DNA from: Arthrobacter sp. zg-Y238
Lineage (GTDB): Bacteria; Actinomycetota; Actinomycetes; Actinomycetales; Micrococcaceae
NCBI RefSeq assembly: GCF_024385525.1
Contig: NZ_JANFLU010000011.1
Location: 62,001 to 126,000 of the forward strand
Direction: 5' to 3'
DNA length: 64,000 nt
The notes beneath the pieces are model-generated. The model did not search any database, was not told the origin of the DNA, and saw only the letters and a program-made list of their open reading frames with translations. This document shows, one piece after another, positions 38,471 through 46,676 of this stretch. Every line of letters starts with the position of its first letter. The first letter of the stretch is position 1. Both the position numbers and the translations under genes were made by a program.

Positions 38471-40024
38471 CTAGGGGATCGCGGGGTAGGCGGCCACGGT
38501 TGGAACCGTGACAGACGCGGTGAAGCTGGTCAGCGCCGTCGCCTTCGGCAGTGCGTAGACGGAGGTGGCGGGCGTGACCTGCAGGACCAGCCGGGTATTT
38601 GGGCCGGCGGTGTAGGAAACCTCTTCCAAGGGGATGGTCAGGGTGTGTTCCTTCCCGTCCAGGATCAGCGGAATCGGTGTGACCTGGTTGCCCAGCACGA
38701 GGGAGGAGCGGGACCGATCAATGATCTGGGCATAGACATGGGTGTTCACCTGCCGGGCCGAGCCGCGGTAGGTCAGCGTCAGCTGCGGTGCGCCGAAGAC
38801 GGACGTCGTCACCGTGGGGGCGCTGATGGGGACGTTGACGGCCACCGGAGCGACGGCGGCTGCCACGACTGCCCCGCTGATGGCGGCGGGGGAGAGGATG
38901 ATTGACCCCTTCCCGGTGCCGGTCAGGGCGCCGGTGGCCTGCGGGTAGCCCGGCGCTCCGCGGGTCACGCCGGCCTGGTCGATGAACTGGAAGGCCGCGC
39001 CGGTGTCCACCGGTTCGTTCCGCAGGTAGCGGGCAAACCAGTTCAGCACTGCGGGGGTGATCCGGTCCGGTCCGGCAGCGGAATTGCACAGCCCGTGGCC
39101 GCCGCAGAACTGCAGCATCTTGGTGGGCGTGCCGGTGCCGCGGATGAGGTCATAGTTGCGTCGGGCCTCATCCAGCGTGAAGAGCGTATCCGCCGTGCCC
39201 TGGATGATCAGGGTGGGCGCCGTAATCGAGGTGAACATGGTGTCCGGGGTCAGCGATTCAAAGTATGCAATGGACTCGGCGCTGAGCTGGTTGGGGTAGG
39301 TCAGGCCTTCCTGGCAGGCCTTGCGGACCGGTGCCGCAAGGGCGCCCTGGTTGCCCACGAGGGAGCCCAGCTGTCCCAGCGCCGTCCCCTCGGCGCAGAG
39401 CAGGGCGCCCCAGCCGGTCTTGAACGAGCCGGCCTTGTACAGGCTGGTGGTCAGGTCATTCCAGGCGATGGTCGGGGTGATGGCGTCCACGCGCTGGTCC
39501 TGGGAGGCGAGGACAAACTGGATGCCGCCGCCGTAGGACGCCCCTGCCATGCCGAGTACGGGGTCGCCGGGGGACTCCAGTTGAGCTTCGGGCTGGGCGG
39601 CAATGTAGTCGATGATCGCGGATCCGTCCCTGCCCTCATAGGCGGGATTGTTGACGTAGGCCTCGCCGCCGCTGAGCCCGAAACCGCGGGGGTCCCAGGT
39701 CACCACGTTGTAGCCGGCGTCGCGCAGGGGAGCGATACCGATGGAGCCGATCAGCGTGCTGGTGGAAGACAGCGGGATACGCCCGCCGGGCAGCCCGAAC
39801 CCGGGGCCCACCATCACAGTGGGTGCCTGTTGTCCGGCCGCAAGACCGGTGGCGGGGAAGAAGTTCGTGTGGATGGGGGTGCCGTCAAAGCTGGTGATAA
39901 CGACGTCGGTGCGGCTGGCAGGTGCGGGTGCAGCGACAGTCGGTGCTGCGACGGCGGGCGCCGCGGCCAGGGATGAACCCAAAAGCGCGGCGGACACCGC
40001 CAAGATGCCCAGATGTTTCCTCAT
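38471..40024 (-). CDS. Secreted alpha/beta hydrolase, CocE/X-Pro dipeptidyl-peptidase type
   Basis: The 517-residue protein has a signal peptide (LGILAVSAALLGSSLAAAPAVA), a S15/CocE-like hydrolase domain with nucleophile elbow GASYGG, strand VVTWDPRGFGLSGG, and DTLFTLDEA near the acid residue. His sits in FCGGHGLC. A C-terminal beta-sandwich of about 150 residues (LTYRGSARQVNTHVYAQI) resembles the X-Pro dipeptidyl-peptidase C-terminal domain. It probably cleaves esters or peptides outside the cell; the substrate is unknown. Confidence 0.88.
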   Translation of the reverse strand: MRKHLGILAVSAALLGSSLAAAPAVAAPTVAAPAPASRTDVVITSFDGTPIHTNFFPATGLAAGQQAPTVMVGPGFGLPGGRIPLSSTSTLIGSIGIAPLRDAGYNVVTWDPRGFGLSGGEAYVNNPAYEGRDGSAIIDYIAAQPEAQLESPGDPVLGMAGASYGGGIQFVLASQDQRVDAITPTIAWNDLTTSLYKAGSFKTGWGALLCAEGTALGQLGSLVGNQGALAAPVRKACQEGLTYPNQLSAESIAYFESLTPDTMFTSITAPTLIIQGTADTLFTLDEARRNYDLIRGTGTPTKMLQFCGGHGLCNSAAGPDRITPAVLNWFARYLRNEPVDTGAAFQFIDQAGVTRGAPGYPQATGALTGTGKGSIILSPAAISGAVVAAAVAPVAVNVPISAPTVTTSVFGAPQLTLTYRGSARQVNTHVYAQIIDRSRSSLVLGNQVTPIPLILDGKEHTLTIPLEEVSYTAGPNTRLVLQVTPATSVYALPKATALTSFTASVTVPTVAAYPAIP

Positions 40025-40278
40025 GGTGACCTCATTGTCTGCGGGAAAGCGCGAGTGGTTACCGGGCGGTAACTTTCCGCAGACTATGAGGAGAATCGCG
40101 GGGGTGCAAGGAACTGGGGGAATCCAGACATCGGCGGACGAGTTTCACGGCTAGCTATTGCGCCGGCACTGGGGCAGGGATAAAAGCAGGTTCCGGTTGT
40201 GTATTCCCCCGGTCCGCGGAGCATGCGGTTAGCCCCGCATAGAGGCGGACTATGAGAAACACCGGCCACAGCCGGCGT

Positions 40279-40866
40279 TTACGGCGTGGTGGGTGAGACT
40301 ACTTCCTGCATCGACGGATGGCTGGAACACTCACTCGTGACAATAAATCCCCGTCCCAAATGATTGCTTGAATATTTGATTTTCACTCCGTCCGGGGATT
40401 TTCCAGAGACCGTCCACGGAGCATGCGCTGGTTCGTGCGGTTCTGGTTGGAATTGAGCAGTTATTTCCATGCCCTGGCTCTCCAGATACCGGCGCATTTG
40501 GTCCCTGTCGGCCTCCGGATTCTCAGCGGGCTCACCCAGCAGCACATGCTCAAAGTGCCACGGGCCGGTAGTGTTATCCCCTTCTCCACATGTCTCTGCG
40601 AGGATCGGCTGTTCGTGCACCGGCGACCACGGTGCTTCATCTGTAAATCGCCATCCTTCCAGGGCTCCAGTGGCTTGGATGGCTGCGTCCGAAGTTGCCA
40701 TGAAGTCATCGAAGATCTCGCGCGACGTCCGATTGGTATCGAGGACGGCCGCCTGGCTGCTGTTCACTTGTGGTTCCATATCAGAAGTTCCTTCGGTGCA
40801 GGCGGCGAGTCCGGCCGCTAAGAAAATACAAATCAATGCCGTGCCATTACGCCGGTTTCGGTTCAC
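40279..40866 (-). CDS. Lipoprotein C1 of the first A-B-C operon (candidate effector partner)
   Basis: The 195-residue lipoprotein has a signal sequence ending in the lipobox LAAC and a mature domain with GWRFTDEAPW, an AETCGEG Cys, RDQMRRYLESQGMEI, and a C-terminal strand closing with FIVTSECSS. This order (W-x-F, Cys, F, RRYLxxQG, final Cys) recalls the mycobacterial LppA fold, but only loosely. The GTG start overlaps the stop of B1 (GTGA), so translation is coupled. It parallels the lipoproteins at 45451 and 48326. An immunity or chaperone role for B1 is inference. A hairpin at 40257-40280 overlaps its stop and may terminate the operon. Confidence 0.75.
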   Translation of the reverse strand: MNRNRRNGTALICIFLAAGLAACTEGTSDMEPQVNSSQAAVLDTNRTSREIFDDFMATSDAAIQATGALEGWRFTDEAPWSPVHEQPILAETCGEGDNTTGPWHFEHVLLGEPAENPEADRDQMRRYLESQGMEITAQFQPEPHEPAHAPWTVSGKSPDGVKIKYSSNHLGRGFIVTSECSSHPSMQEVVSPTTP

Positions 40867-42665
40867 TGCCCGTCGCTCTCGTTTACAAGCTGCCAACCGT
40901 CGCCGGTAGTAGCCAGGACAATACCCCGAAGGCTACTGGAATCCTCCTTGAGGTATTCAGAGAGGTGATGCTCTTCCGTGGGCAACAACACCTCGCCGTC
41001 TGGTGTGATGAAACCGTCCGAAGTGAAGCCTTTTCCTCCCCACTCTTCGTCCGTAGGATCGACCCGGATTTCGTCCAATGTGTCGAGGCCTTGGCCAGAG
41101 TTGTAGTAGGCAATAAATTCAGTTGCGTCGATACCGAAGGTGGCCAACTCGTCTGCTTCCGCCGTGCTCACGTAAATATCTCGGCGGCCATCCGCGCCGC
41201 GGTCCACGTTCAGATCCTCGGCCGTGATGTGTTCCTCGACCCCGGCTGATCCAATGAAAACCGCAGAGTTGATTGGATACAGGGTTATGCCTAGTGCTTT
41301 GGTCGTCATGGTCGTCCCATAGGAGTGAGCCAGTACATTCACAACGGGTGCGGGAAGCCCGTCAGCGGTCCGCGTGAGGTGAAGGCCATCCAGGGCATTA
41401 GCGAAATCCGGGGCTCCGCGGTCAGCATGGTTGTCGCCGACGACATCAGTAAGGCCGGGGGTCTCGTACCCCATGTAGGCCACAACCGCACTGGTAGTCC
41501 CCGGCTTAGCCACCTGTTGCTCTTTCAACAACAAGCCCGCGTCGTTGACCAGGGATCCCATACCTGTGGAATAGTTATCCATCCCCGGAACCAAATAAGT
41601 GGTGTTGCTGGCCTCATCCAGGTCTCCGACGGCTATTGCAGCAAGCGGATGATCATGGCCCGGCTCAAAGGAAATCAGCATTTTGTGAGGTTTACCGTCT
41701 TTCTTTTCCGCCTCCTGCGCGTCGCCACCCAGTGCGTTCCAGATAGAGCGATAGGCCTCCCGTTGCTCTTCCGTTGCATCGTGACCGGGTAAAAGGACCT
41801 CCTCCAGGACCTTCCGGTTAGCCTGGTCCCGGACTGCGTATGGAGCGCCCTCCAAATTGCCCACCAAACCTGGCATGGACTTAGCCAGACCGTCACGTTG
41901 GGCGGGTGTCAGGGACTTCCAGAATGAGGCTTCCTGATAGGCGCCCATGCCCTTCACGAACAGCGAGGCCGCGGGCACGGCTGCAGCGAAGGCCGCGAGC
42001 TGTGCGGGACCCATTTCCCCGAGCAGCCGGTAGAACGCGGCAACATCCTCGTCAGTTGCGTCCGGTTTGGTGGCGTTCGCGAAGGAAGCGGTCAGATCCG
42101 CGGCGCCCTCGGACTCCAGATCCATGTACGGTGAGTCGTAGGTTGAGACGACGTGGGAGGACACGCGGACGATATCACCGAGCGCAGCCTCACACGTGGC
42201 CCGGGCAGCCTCGTAGCGATGTTCAAGCTGCGTTATCTTGGCCTGCAATGCAGCTCGTGCGTCATCCCACATAGCGTGGGCACGGTCCGGGTTATCATTA
42301 TGGATTTCTTCGACTTCCGGGCGGAGCCTCGCGTCCTCAGCCTCGGCCTCATCCTCGACGGCAATGCGCGCGGTATCGATATCTGCCAGTTCGGCTGCCA
42401 AGACATTCAACGCCTTGGCAGCAGTCGATACATTTTCCAGATGCTCGCCAGATTGCTGGGACGGTGTGTCCATCGCTTGGAGGACCTGTTCCCGTTCGGG
42501 TGCCGAGTACAACCCATCCAATGCGGACCATTTGTTGCGCACGGAGGTGATCGCTTCGCTGAATTGGGTTGCCGAGGACAGCAATTCCGCCGCGGCGTCC
42601 TGAATTGGTTCCGCGGGCGGCAGGTTGCGCAGCATGAGCGTATCGACAGACAGTGCGCGGATCAT
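40863..42665 (-). CDS. B1: WXG/LXG-like helical domain fused to DUF1023 alpha/beta hydrolase
   Basis: The 600-residue protein has no signal peptide. Residues about 1-190 are helical and carry NKWSALDGLYSAPE then QAMDTP, a signature shared with B2 and B3 and like a WXG turn. Then comes a helical bridge (LTPAQRDGLAKSMPGLVGNLEG) and an Abhydrolase_8 (DUF1023) domain with VPGMDNYSTGMG, AYMGYETPG, and nucleophile elbow AHSYGTT. It is expected to be exported by a type VII-like route and to act as an esterase or lipase; both points are inferred. ATGA overlap with A1, GTGA overlap with C1. Confidence 0.82.
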   Translation of the reverse strand: MIRALSVDTLMLRNLPPAEPIQDAAAELLSSATQFSEAITSVRNKWSALDGLYSAPEREQVLQAMDTPSQQSGEHLENVSTAAKALNVLAAELADIDTARIAVEDEAEAEDARLRPEVEEIHNDNPDRAHAMWDDARAALQAKITQLEHRYEAARATCEAALGDIVRVSSHVVSTYDSPYMDLESEGAADLTASFANATKPDATDEDVAAFYRLLGEMGPAQLAAFAAAVPAASLFVKGMGAYQEASFWKSLTPAQRDGLAKSMPGLVGNLEGAPYAVRDQANRKVLEEVLLPGHDATEEQREAYRSIWNALGGDAQEAEKKDGKPHKMLISFEPGHDHPLAAIAVGDLDEASNTTYLVPGMDNYSTGMGSLVNDAGLLLKEQQVAKPGTTSAVVAYMGYETPGLTDVVGDNHADRGAPDFANALDGLHLTRTADGLPAPVVNVLAHSYGTTMTTKALGITLYPINSAVFIGSAGVEEHITAEDLNVDRGADGRRDIYVSTAEADELATFGIDATEFIAYYNSGQGLDTLDEIRVDPTDEEWGGKGFTSDGFITPDGEVLLPTEEHHLSEYLKEDSSSLRGIVLATTGDGWQLVNESDGQ

Positions 42666-43024
42666 GCGACGGCCTGCGCATGGCGGACGCCGTACTGGGT
42701 CTGCGTTGGGAATTCGCCTGAGGCCGCAGCAGATTGGGCGTTCTGGACCATCTCCGTGTCACCGGCAAGATAGGCGGACACCGCTTGTCCGGTGCCTTGG
42801 ACCGCGTTGTTGCATCGAATCATGATGTCGGTTGCATCCGGACGGAAAACCTCCTCATGGACCCGTGAAATCCCGGTATCCAGGCCTGTGCAGCCGGTGA
42901 GCGCCTCCTGCAGGCGGGATGCAGCATCCGTCAACCGGGTCCGTTCGGTTTCCAAGTCTTCCAAATCCGCACCGGTGTCGCCGAGCAGGCTCCGGACCTC
43001 CGGTACACGAATATCGATTCTCAT
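42662..43024 (-). CDS. A1: small helical protein, first gene of the A-B-C operon
   Basis: The 120-residue protein starts MRIDIRVPEVRSLLGDTG, has two long helices, and ends with YLAGDTEMVQNAQSAAASGEF. That last motif recurs in A2 and A3 (GDxEMVxxAQxAAAS), proving common descent. It resembles the DUF6507/WXG100-like small proteins but has no WXG. It lacks the proline-rich tail of A2 and A3. It may be a targeting partner for B1. The ribosome site is GGGGGAAACC. Confidence 0.75.
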   Translation of the reverse strand: MRIDIRVPEVRSLLGDTGADLEDLETERTRLTDAASRLQEALTGCTGLDTGISRVHEEVFRPDATDIMIRCNNAVQGTGQAVSAYLAGDTEMVQNAQSAAASGEFPTQTQYGVRHAQAVA

Positions 43025-43081
43025 GGTTTCCCCCGCATTTGAAGTGATTTCAGTGAGAATACAGAATCCGCTACCGATGGA

Positions 43082-43101
43082 CATGGGTAGTTCTGCCCAT
43101 G
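43082..43101. promoter_or_regulatory. Shared 20-bp near-palindrome upstream of A1 (box 1)
   Basis: CATGGG-TAGTTCTG-CCCATG. The same 20 bases, with one difference and in the opposite orientation, stand before A2 (47958) and A3 (52162). Read in the direction of A1, a TATTCT candidate -10 begins about 20 bases after the box, which places the box at the -35/-55 position of an activator or overlapping-repressor site. Confidence 0.65.
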
Positions 43102-43117
43102 CTAAGACGATGCAAAA

Positions 43118-43160
43118 TACAGGAAGGTCCCAGCACGTTCTGTTCAGGGACCTTCCTGTA
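43118..43160 (-). terminator. Terminator of the BCCT transporter gene
   Basis: A perfect 14-bp stem (43118-43131 with 43147-43160) around a 15-base loop. On the minus strand it is followed by TTTTGC. It separates the transporter from the A1 promoter. Confidence 0.85.
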
Positions 43161-43198
43161 TCGATTACGGCCTTTTATTCAAGGCCTCCGAATTCCGG

Positions 43199-45106
43199 CT
43201 ACTTATGTTCAGCCGCCGTGGCGTTGGCTGGCCCGGCGTCCGGGCCGTCGTCGTGCTCTGTGGTGTGCAGATCGAAGGAGGAACCGTGTTCCTCCACGCC
43301 GGCCTGGATGGCCCGGTCCACCACGGAAACGGCAAGCCGGCGGCGCAGTGACAGCGGGTCCTTGGCCAGGTCCTTGGCGAGGGCGATGGTCATCAGCAGC
43401 ATTACCACGGCGAAGGGCAGCGCGGCCACAATGGTGATCCGTTGCAGGCCGTCCAGTGCCTCGGCAGGGTCATCGCCGCCTGCCAGCAGCATCACCGCCG
43501 CCACGGCGCCGGTGAGGACGCCCCAGAAGATAACGACGCCGCGGGACGGGTGCTCGGCCCCGTTGGAACTCAGCGACGCCATGATGATGGAGGCCGAATC
43601 CGCTCCGGTGACGAAGAAGATGGCCACCAGGACCATGGCAAGGATGCCCACCGCAGCGGCGAGGAGGTTCGGCATGGGGAGGGCTGCAATCAGATCGAAC
43701 AGCGAGCCGTCGAAATCAATGGTGGGTTCGCCGTCGACCATTGTGGTGAGTCCGGGTGTGCCGTTGGCTGCCGCTTCCTGCTGCGTACCGATCGCTGCGC
43801 CGCCGAAGATGGAGAACCAGACCACGCTGACAACGAAAGGAACCACCAGCACGCCGGTGACGAACTGGCGGATGGTGCGGCCGCGGCTGATGCGGGCAAT
43901 GAACATACCGACGAACGGTGTCCAGGACAGCCACCAGGCCCAGTAGAAGATGGTCCAGCTGGAGAGCCAGGCGCGCATGGATTCGTCGCCTGACACCTCC
44001 GTGCGGGAGGCCATCTGTGCCAGGTTGGTGGCGTAGTCACCGATGGCTGCCGGAATGACGTTGAGGATAAACAGGGTCGGCCCAACAACAAAAACGATGG
44101 CGGCCAGCACCAGCGCGAGGACCATGTTGATGTTGGACAGCCACTGGATGCCGCGGGAGATGCCCGAAACGGCGGACGCCACGAAGCAGCCGGTCAGGAT
44201 CGCGACGATCGCAACAAGGACCGTGGTTCCTGCGGTCCCGAGGAAACCAACGGACTGCAGGCCGCTGCCGATCTGCAGGGCGCCGAGGCCCAGCGAAGCG
44301 GCGGTGCCGAAGAGGGTCGCGAAGATGGCGAAGATGTTCAGCACCTTGCCCAGCGGGCCTTCCACCCGCTTGACGCCGAAGAGCGAGGTGAAGGCCGAGG
44401 AAATCAGCTGACGGCGGCCGAGACGGTAGGTGCCGTAGGCCATGGCAATGCCGACAACGGCGTACATGGCCCACGGATGCAGGCCCCAGTGGAACAGCGA
44501 TGTACCCATGGCGGTCTGCAGGGCCTCAGGGGTCTGGCCGTCAACGGTGCCGGGGGGAGGGGAGATGTAGTAGAACAGGGGCTCGGCCGCGCCGTAGAAC
44601 ATCAGGCCGATGCCCATGCCGGCGGCGAACATCATGGAGATCCAGGAGATCGTCTTGAACTGCGGTTCCTCGCCGTCCTGGCCCAGGGGAATCTTGCCGT
44701 AGCGTCCCACAGCCAGCCAGATCACGTAAACCACGAGGAACGAGGCAAGGAGCACAAAGAACCAGCCCGCGTTGGTGATGACCCAGTCCAATGCCGTCGA
44801 GGAGACGGAGGACAGGCTGTCTGTCCCGAAGAAGCCCCACGCAATGAACGCCAGCGCAAGGGCACCGGTGATGGCGAAGATCACCTTGTCGAGCTTCGCA
44901 GATACGCCGAGCCTGAGCGCCGCTTCCTGCTCGCGCTGTCCCTCGATCAGCTGCTGGACGAGTTCGTGTTCCTGCTCCACTATGGGCATCGACGAAGTGG
45001 AGGGATCCTCCGTGACAACGGAGGAGTGGGTAGTGGCGGGAACCGGGGCGCCGGGGTCAGCTGCGTGTCTCCCGGCGTCGCGCGGTGGACCTTCTGTGGT
45101 AGCCAT
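43199..45106 (-). CDS. BCCT-family betaine/choline/carnitine transporter
   Basis: The 635-residue protein has twelve helices. It carries GMGIGLMFYGAAEP, HWGLHPWAMY, the substrate-box SWTIFYWAWWLSWTPF and the family signature ARISRGRTIRQFV. It imports glycine betaine-like osmolytes with Na+ or H+. There are long cytoplasmic tails at both ends (about 75 and 55 residues); in BetP such tails sense osmotic stress. It lies between the two A-B-C loci but has its own terminator. Confidence 0.94.
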   Translation of the reverse strand: MATTEGPPRDAGRHAADPGAPVPATTHSSVVTEDPSTSSMPIVEQEHELVQQLIEGQREQEAALRLGVSAKLDKVIFAITGALALAFIAWGFFGTDSLSSVSSTALDWVITNAGWFFVLLASFLVVYVIWLAVGRYGKIPLGQDGEEPQFKTISWISMMFAAGMGIGLMFYGAAEPLFYYISPPPGTVDGQTPEALQTAMGTSLFHWGLHPWAMYAVVGIAMAYGTYRLGRRQLISSAFTSLFGVKRVEGPLGKVLNIFAIFATLFGTAASLGLGALQIGSGLQSVGFLGTAGTTVLVAIVAILTGCFVASAVSGISRGIQWLSNINMVLALVLAAIVFVVGPTLFILNVIPAAIGDYATNLAQMASRTEVSGDESMRAWLSSWTIFYWAWWLSWTPFVGMFIARISRGRTIRQFVTGVLVVPFVVSVVWFSIFGGAAIGTQQEAAANGTPGLTTMVDGEPTIDFDGSLFDLIAALPMPNLLAAAVGILAMVLVAIFFVTGADSASIIMASLSSNGAEHPSRGVVIFWGVLTGAVAAVMLLAGGDDPAEALDGLQRITIVAALPFAVVMLLMTIALAKDLAKDPLSLRRRLAVSVVDRAIQAGVEEHGSSFDLHTTEHDDGPDAGPANATAAEHK

Positions 45107-45450
45107 AGGGCCTTCCTTATGTCAGCATGTCAGCGCAAAAGGGCCCGAGCCCTCCTTGGAGGACCCGGGCAGGCAGAATGGCAGCCACTCTTTATTTGAG
45201 CGTGTGGTGGACGGTTCACCGTCCACCGGAATCGATAAAGTAACGCTGCCTAGCTTCTGCGTCCCTTTACATAATTCGCAAGTGTGTTAGTTCCAGACTC
45301 GCGGCCTGCGGCGCACCAAGTCAAATTGGACAGCGTCCCGGGAGAACGCCGCGCGGGCGCTTGCGCACTGTTCTCCGGCGCCGTATCTGGTAGCTGTGCT
45401 TGAGGCCACCCTGCACTGTGCGTCGGGTCACGGACGCTGAGGTGAAGCTG
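45107..45450. other. Intergenic region upstream of the BCCT gene
   Basis: 344 bases without a gene. GGTGGACGGT (45206-45215) and ACCGTCCACC (45218-45227) make a perfect 10-bp inverted repeat with a 2-base gap, about 100 bases upstream of the transporter start; an operator or leader hairpin is possible. A second GC-rich hairpin (CCCGAGCCCTCC around 45142-45170) lies closer to the gene. The part nearest 45450 shows nothing I can name. Confidence 0.45.
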
Positions 45451-46122
45451 TTACGGTTCGCGGCTGGGGCGGATTTTCATCGCAGGATCATCCGTGCAGG
45501 GACCTTCGACGGAGACGGTGCTGAGATGGTTGCCCGCCTGGTAAAACAGGATGTTTCCCTCTTTGTCTGCGAGGGTCAGCATGATGTAGTAGCCGGAGCC
45601 GATATCTGCCGGCACGTCAGCGTTGTACCGGTTGGTTTCCACGAAGCCCTGCTGTTCGAAGTGTGAAACATACTTGTCCACCGCGGCCGCCGGATCGTCC
45701 ACTGCGGGTCCAAAAATCATGTTGTCATACCGGTACGTTTTCCCAGGACCAGAGCACGGGATGCCTTGGAGCGCACTGGGGTCGTTGGCATCCCAAACAG
45801 TCTCCTCGGGGTCGCCATGGACCCACCGGCCGCCGTGGAGCTGAACAGTCTCTTCAGTCAGTTCCATCATGCGCTGAAGCAGTTCGGCGGCTGGCTTGGA
45901 CGAGCTCTGCGAATCGCGGGGGTTTTTTTCGCCCAAAGGCATCATGCAGCCGGTAAGGGCGAGGCACAGGGTCGCGGCAAGGACGGCGGCTCTTCGGGAG
46001 ACGGACCGGGATTGGTTTTTCGTTTGAGCGTCCATAGTGCCATCCCGTTGGCGTCCGAGCGGCGCGGCGCAGCCCGGGAGGGCTACGGTGAGCAACAGCA
46101 AACCCGCCAGGGAAAGCTTCAT
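45451..46122 (-). CDS. Lipoprotein C2 with two consecutive lipoprotein signal sequences
   Basis: The 223-residue frame starts at an ATG that overlaps the B2 stop (ATGA). It opens with one complete lipoprotein signal (MKLSLAGLLLLTVALPGC). After about 11 residues comes a second start (MDAQTKNQSRSVSRR, ATG at 46033-46035) and a second signal ending in LALTGC. The mature domain (SKPAAELLQRMMELTEE, HGGRWV, VDKYVSHFEQQGF, SGYYIMLTLADKEG, YQAGNHLS) is a close paralogue of C3. The double signal looks like the fusion of a lost lipoprotein's leader to an intact gene. Either start could be used. Confidence 0.78.
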   Translation of the reverse strand: MKLSLAGLLLLTVALPGCAAPLGRQRDGTMDAQTKNQSRSVSRRAAVLAATLCLALTGCMMPLGEKNPRDSQSSSKPAAELLQRMMELTEETVQLHGGRWVHGDPEETVWDANDPSALQGIPCSGPGKTYRYDNMIFGPAVDDPAAAVDKYVSHFEQQGFVETNRYNADVPADIGSGYYIMLTLADKEGNILFYQAGNHLSTVSVEGPCTDDPAMKIRPSREP

Positions 46123-46676
46123 TGATCCTCGCCGTACACGGAAACCACATCCCGCGTGTTTCTTGTGAACATTGCTGAGTGGGCCCGAATGCAGGCGTCT
46201 TCAGCTACACGGAGTTCCTCCGTGAGCGCATCCGCCCGCTGCTGAAGACGCAGTTGAATCACCAGGTCCTCACCCATGTCAAAGAGATCGCCCAGGACAT
46301 GGTGGGTGCGGTCCTCGCTGCGCTTGGCGTCTTCCGTGGCATCCGCCTGTTGGGCCTGGAGAATGTCTGCCTGGAGTGCAGCCCTCTTTAGCTTGATTGC
46401 CTCAACTGCTTCCGCGAAGGCTTCGAGGGCACTAACAGACGACCCAACCCCATCGGCGATCTCCGCGCTGGCATTCCGAGGCTCATCCATGGCGGTGTAA
46501 ACGAGCGTCTGCTCCGGCGCACGATAGTGATCCGTAAGGGACCACCACTTCATCTGGGCATTGCCATAAGCGTTGGTCATCTGGGCAATGCGTGCCCCCA
46601 GATCACGGGCGGCGCTGGGGATTTCGCTGGTGTCGGGCAGTTTATCCGTCCCGCTCAGGTCCACTGTGATGCTCAT
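46119..46676 (-). CDS. B2: WXG/LXG-like helical domain without the hydrolase
   Basis: The 185-residue protein aligns with the N-terminal third of B1 and B3: MSITVDLSGTDKLP like B3's start, then KWWSLTDHYRAPE and TAMDEP, then a long helix pair ending IRAHSAMF. The stop comes where B1 and B3 go on into the alpha/beta hydrolase. It may be a truncated effector or a stand-alone targeting domain. The ATG at 46674-46676 overlaps the A2 stop; its own stop overlaps C2. The frame is otherwise intact. Confidence 0.8.
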   Translation of the reverse strand: MSITVDLSGTDKLPDTSEIPSAARDLGARIAQMTNAYGNAQMKWWSLTDHYRAPEQTLVYTAMDEPRNASAEIADGVGSSVSALEAFAEAVEAIKLKRAALQADILQAQQADATEDAKRSEDRTHHVLGDLFDMGEDLVIQLRLQQRADALTEELRVAEDACIRAHSAMFTRNTRDVVSVYGEDQ

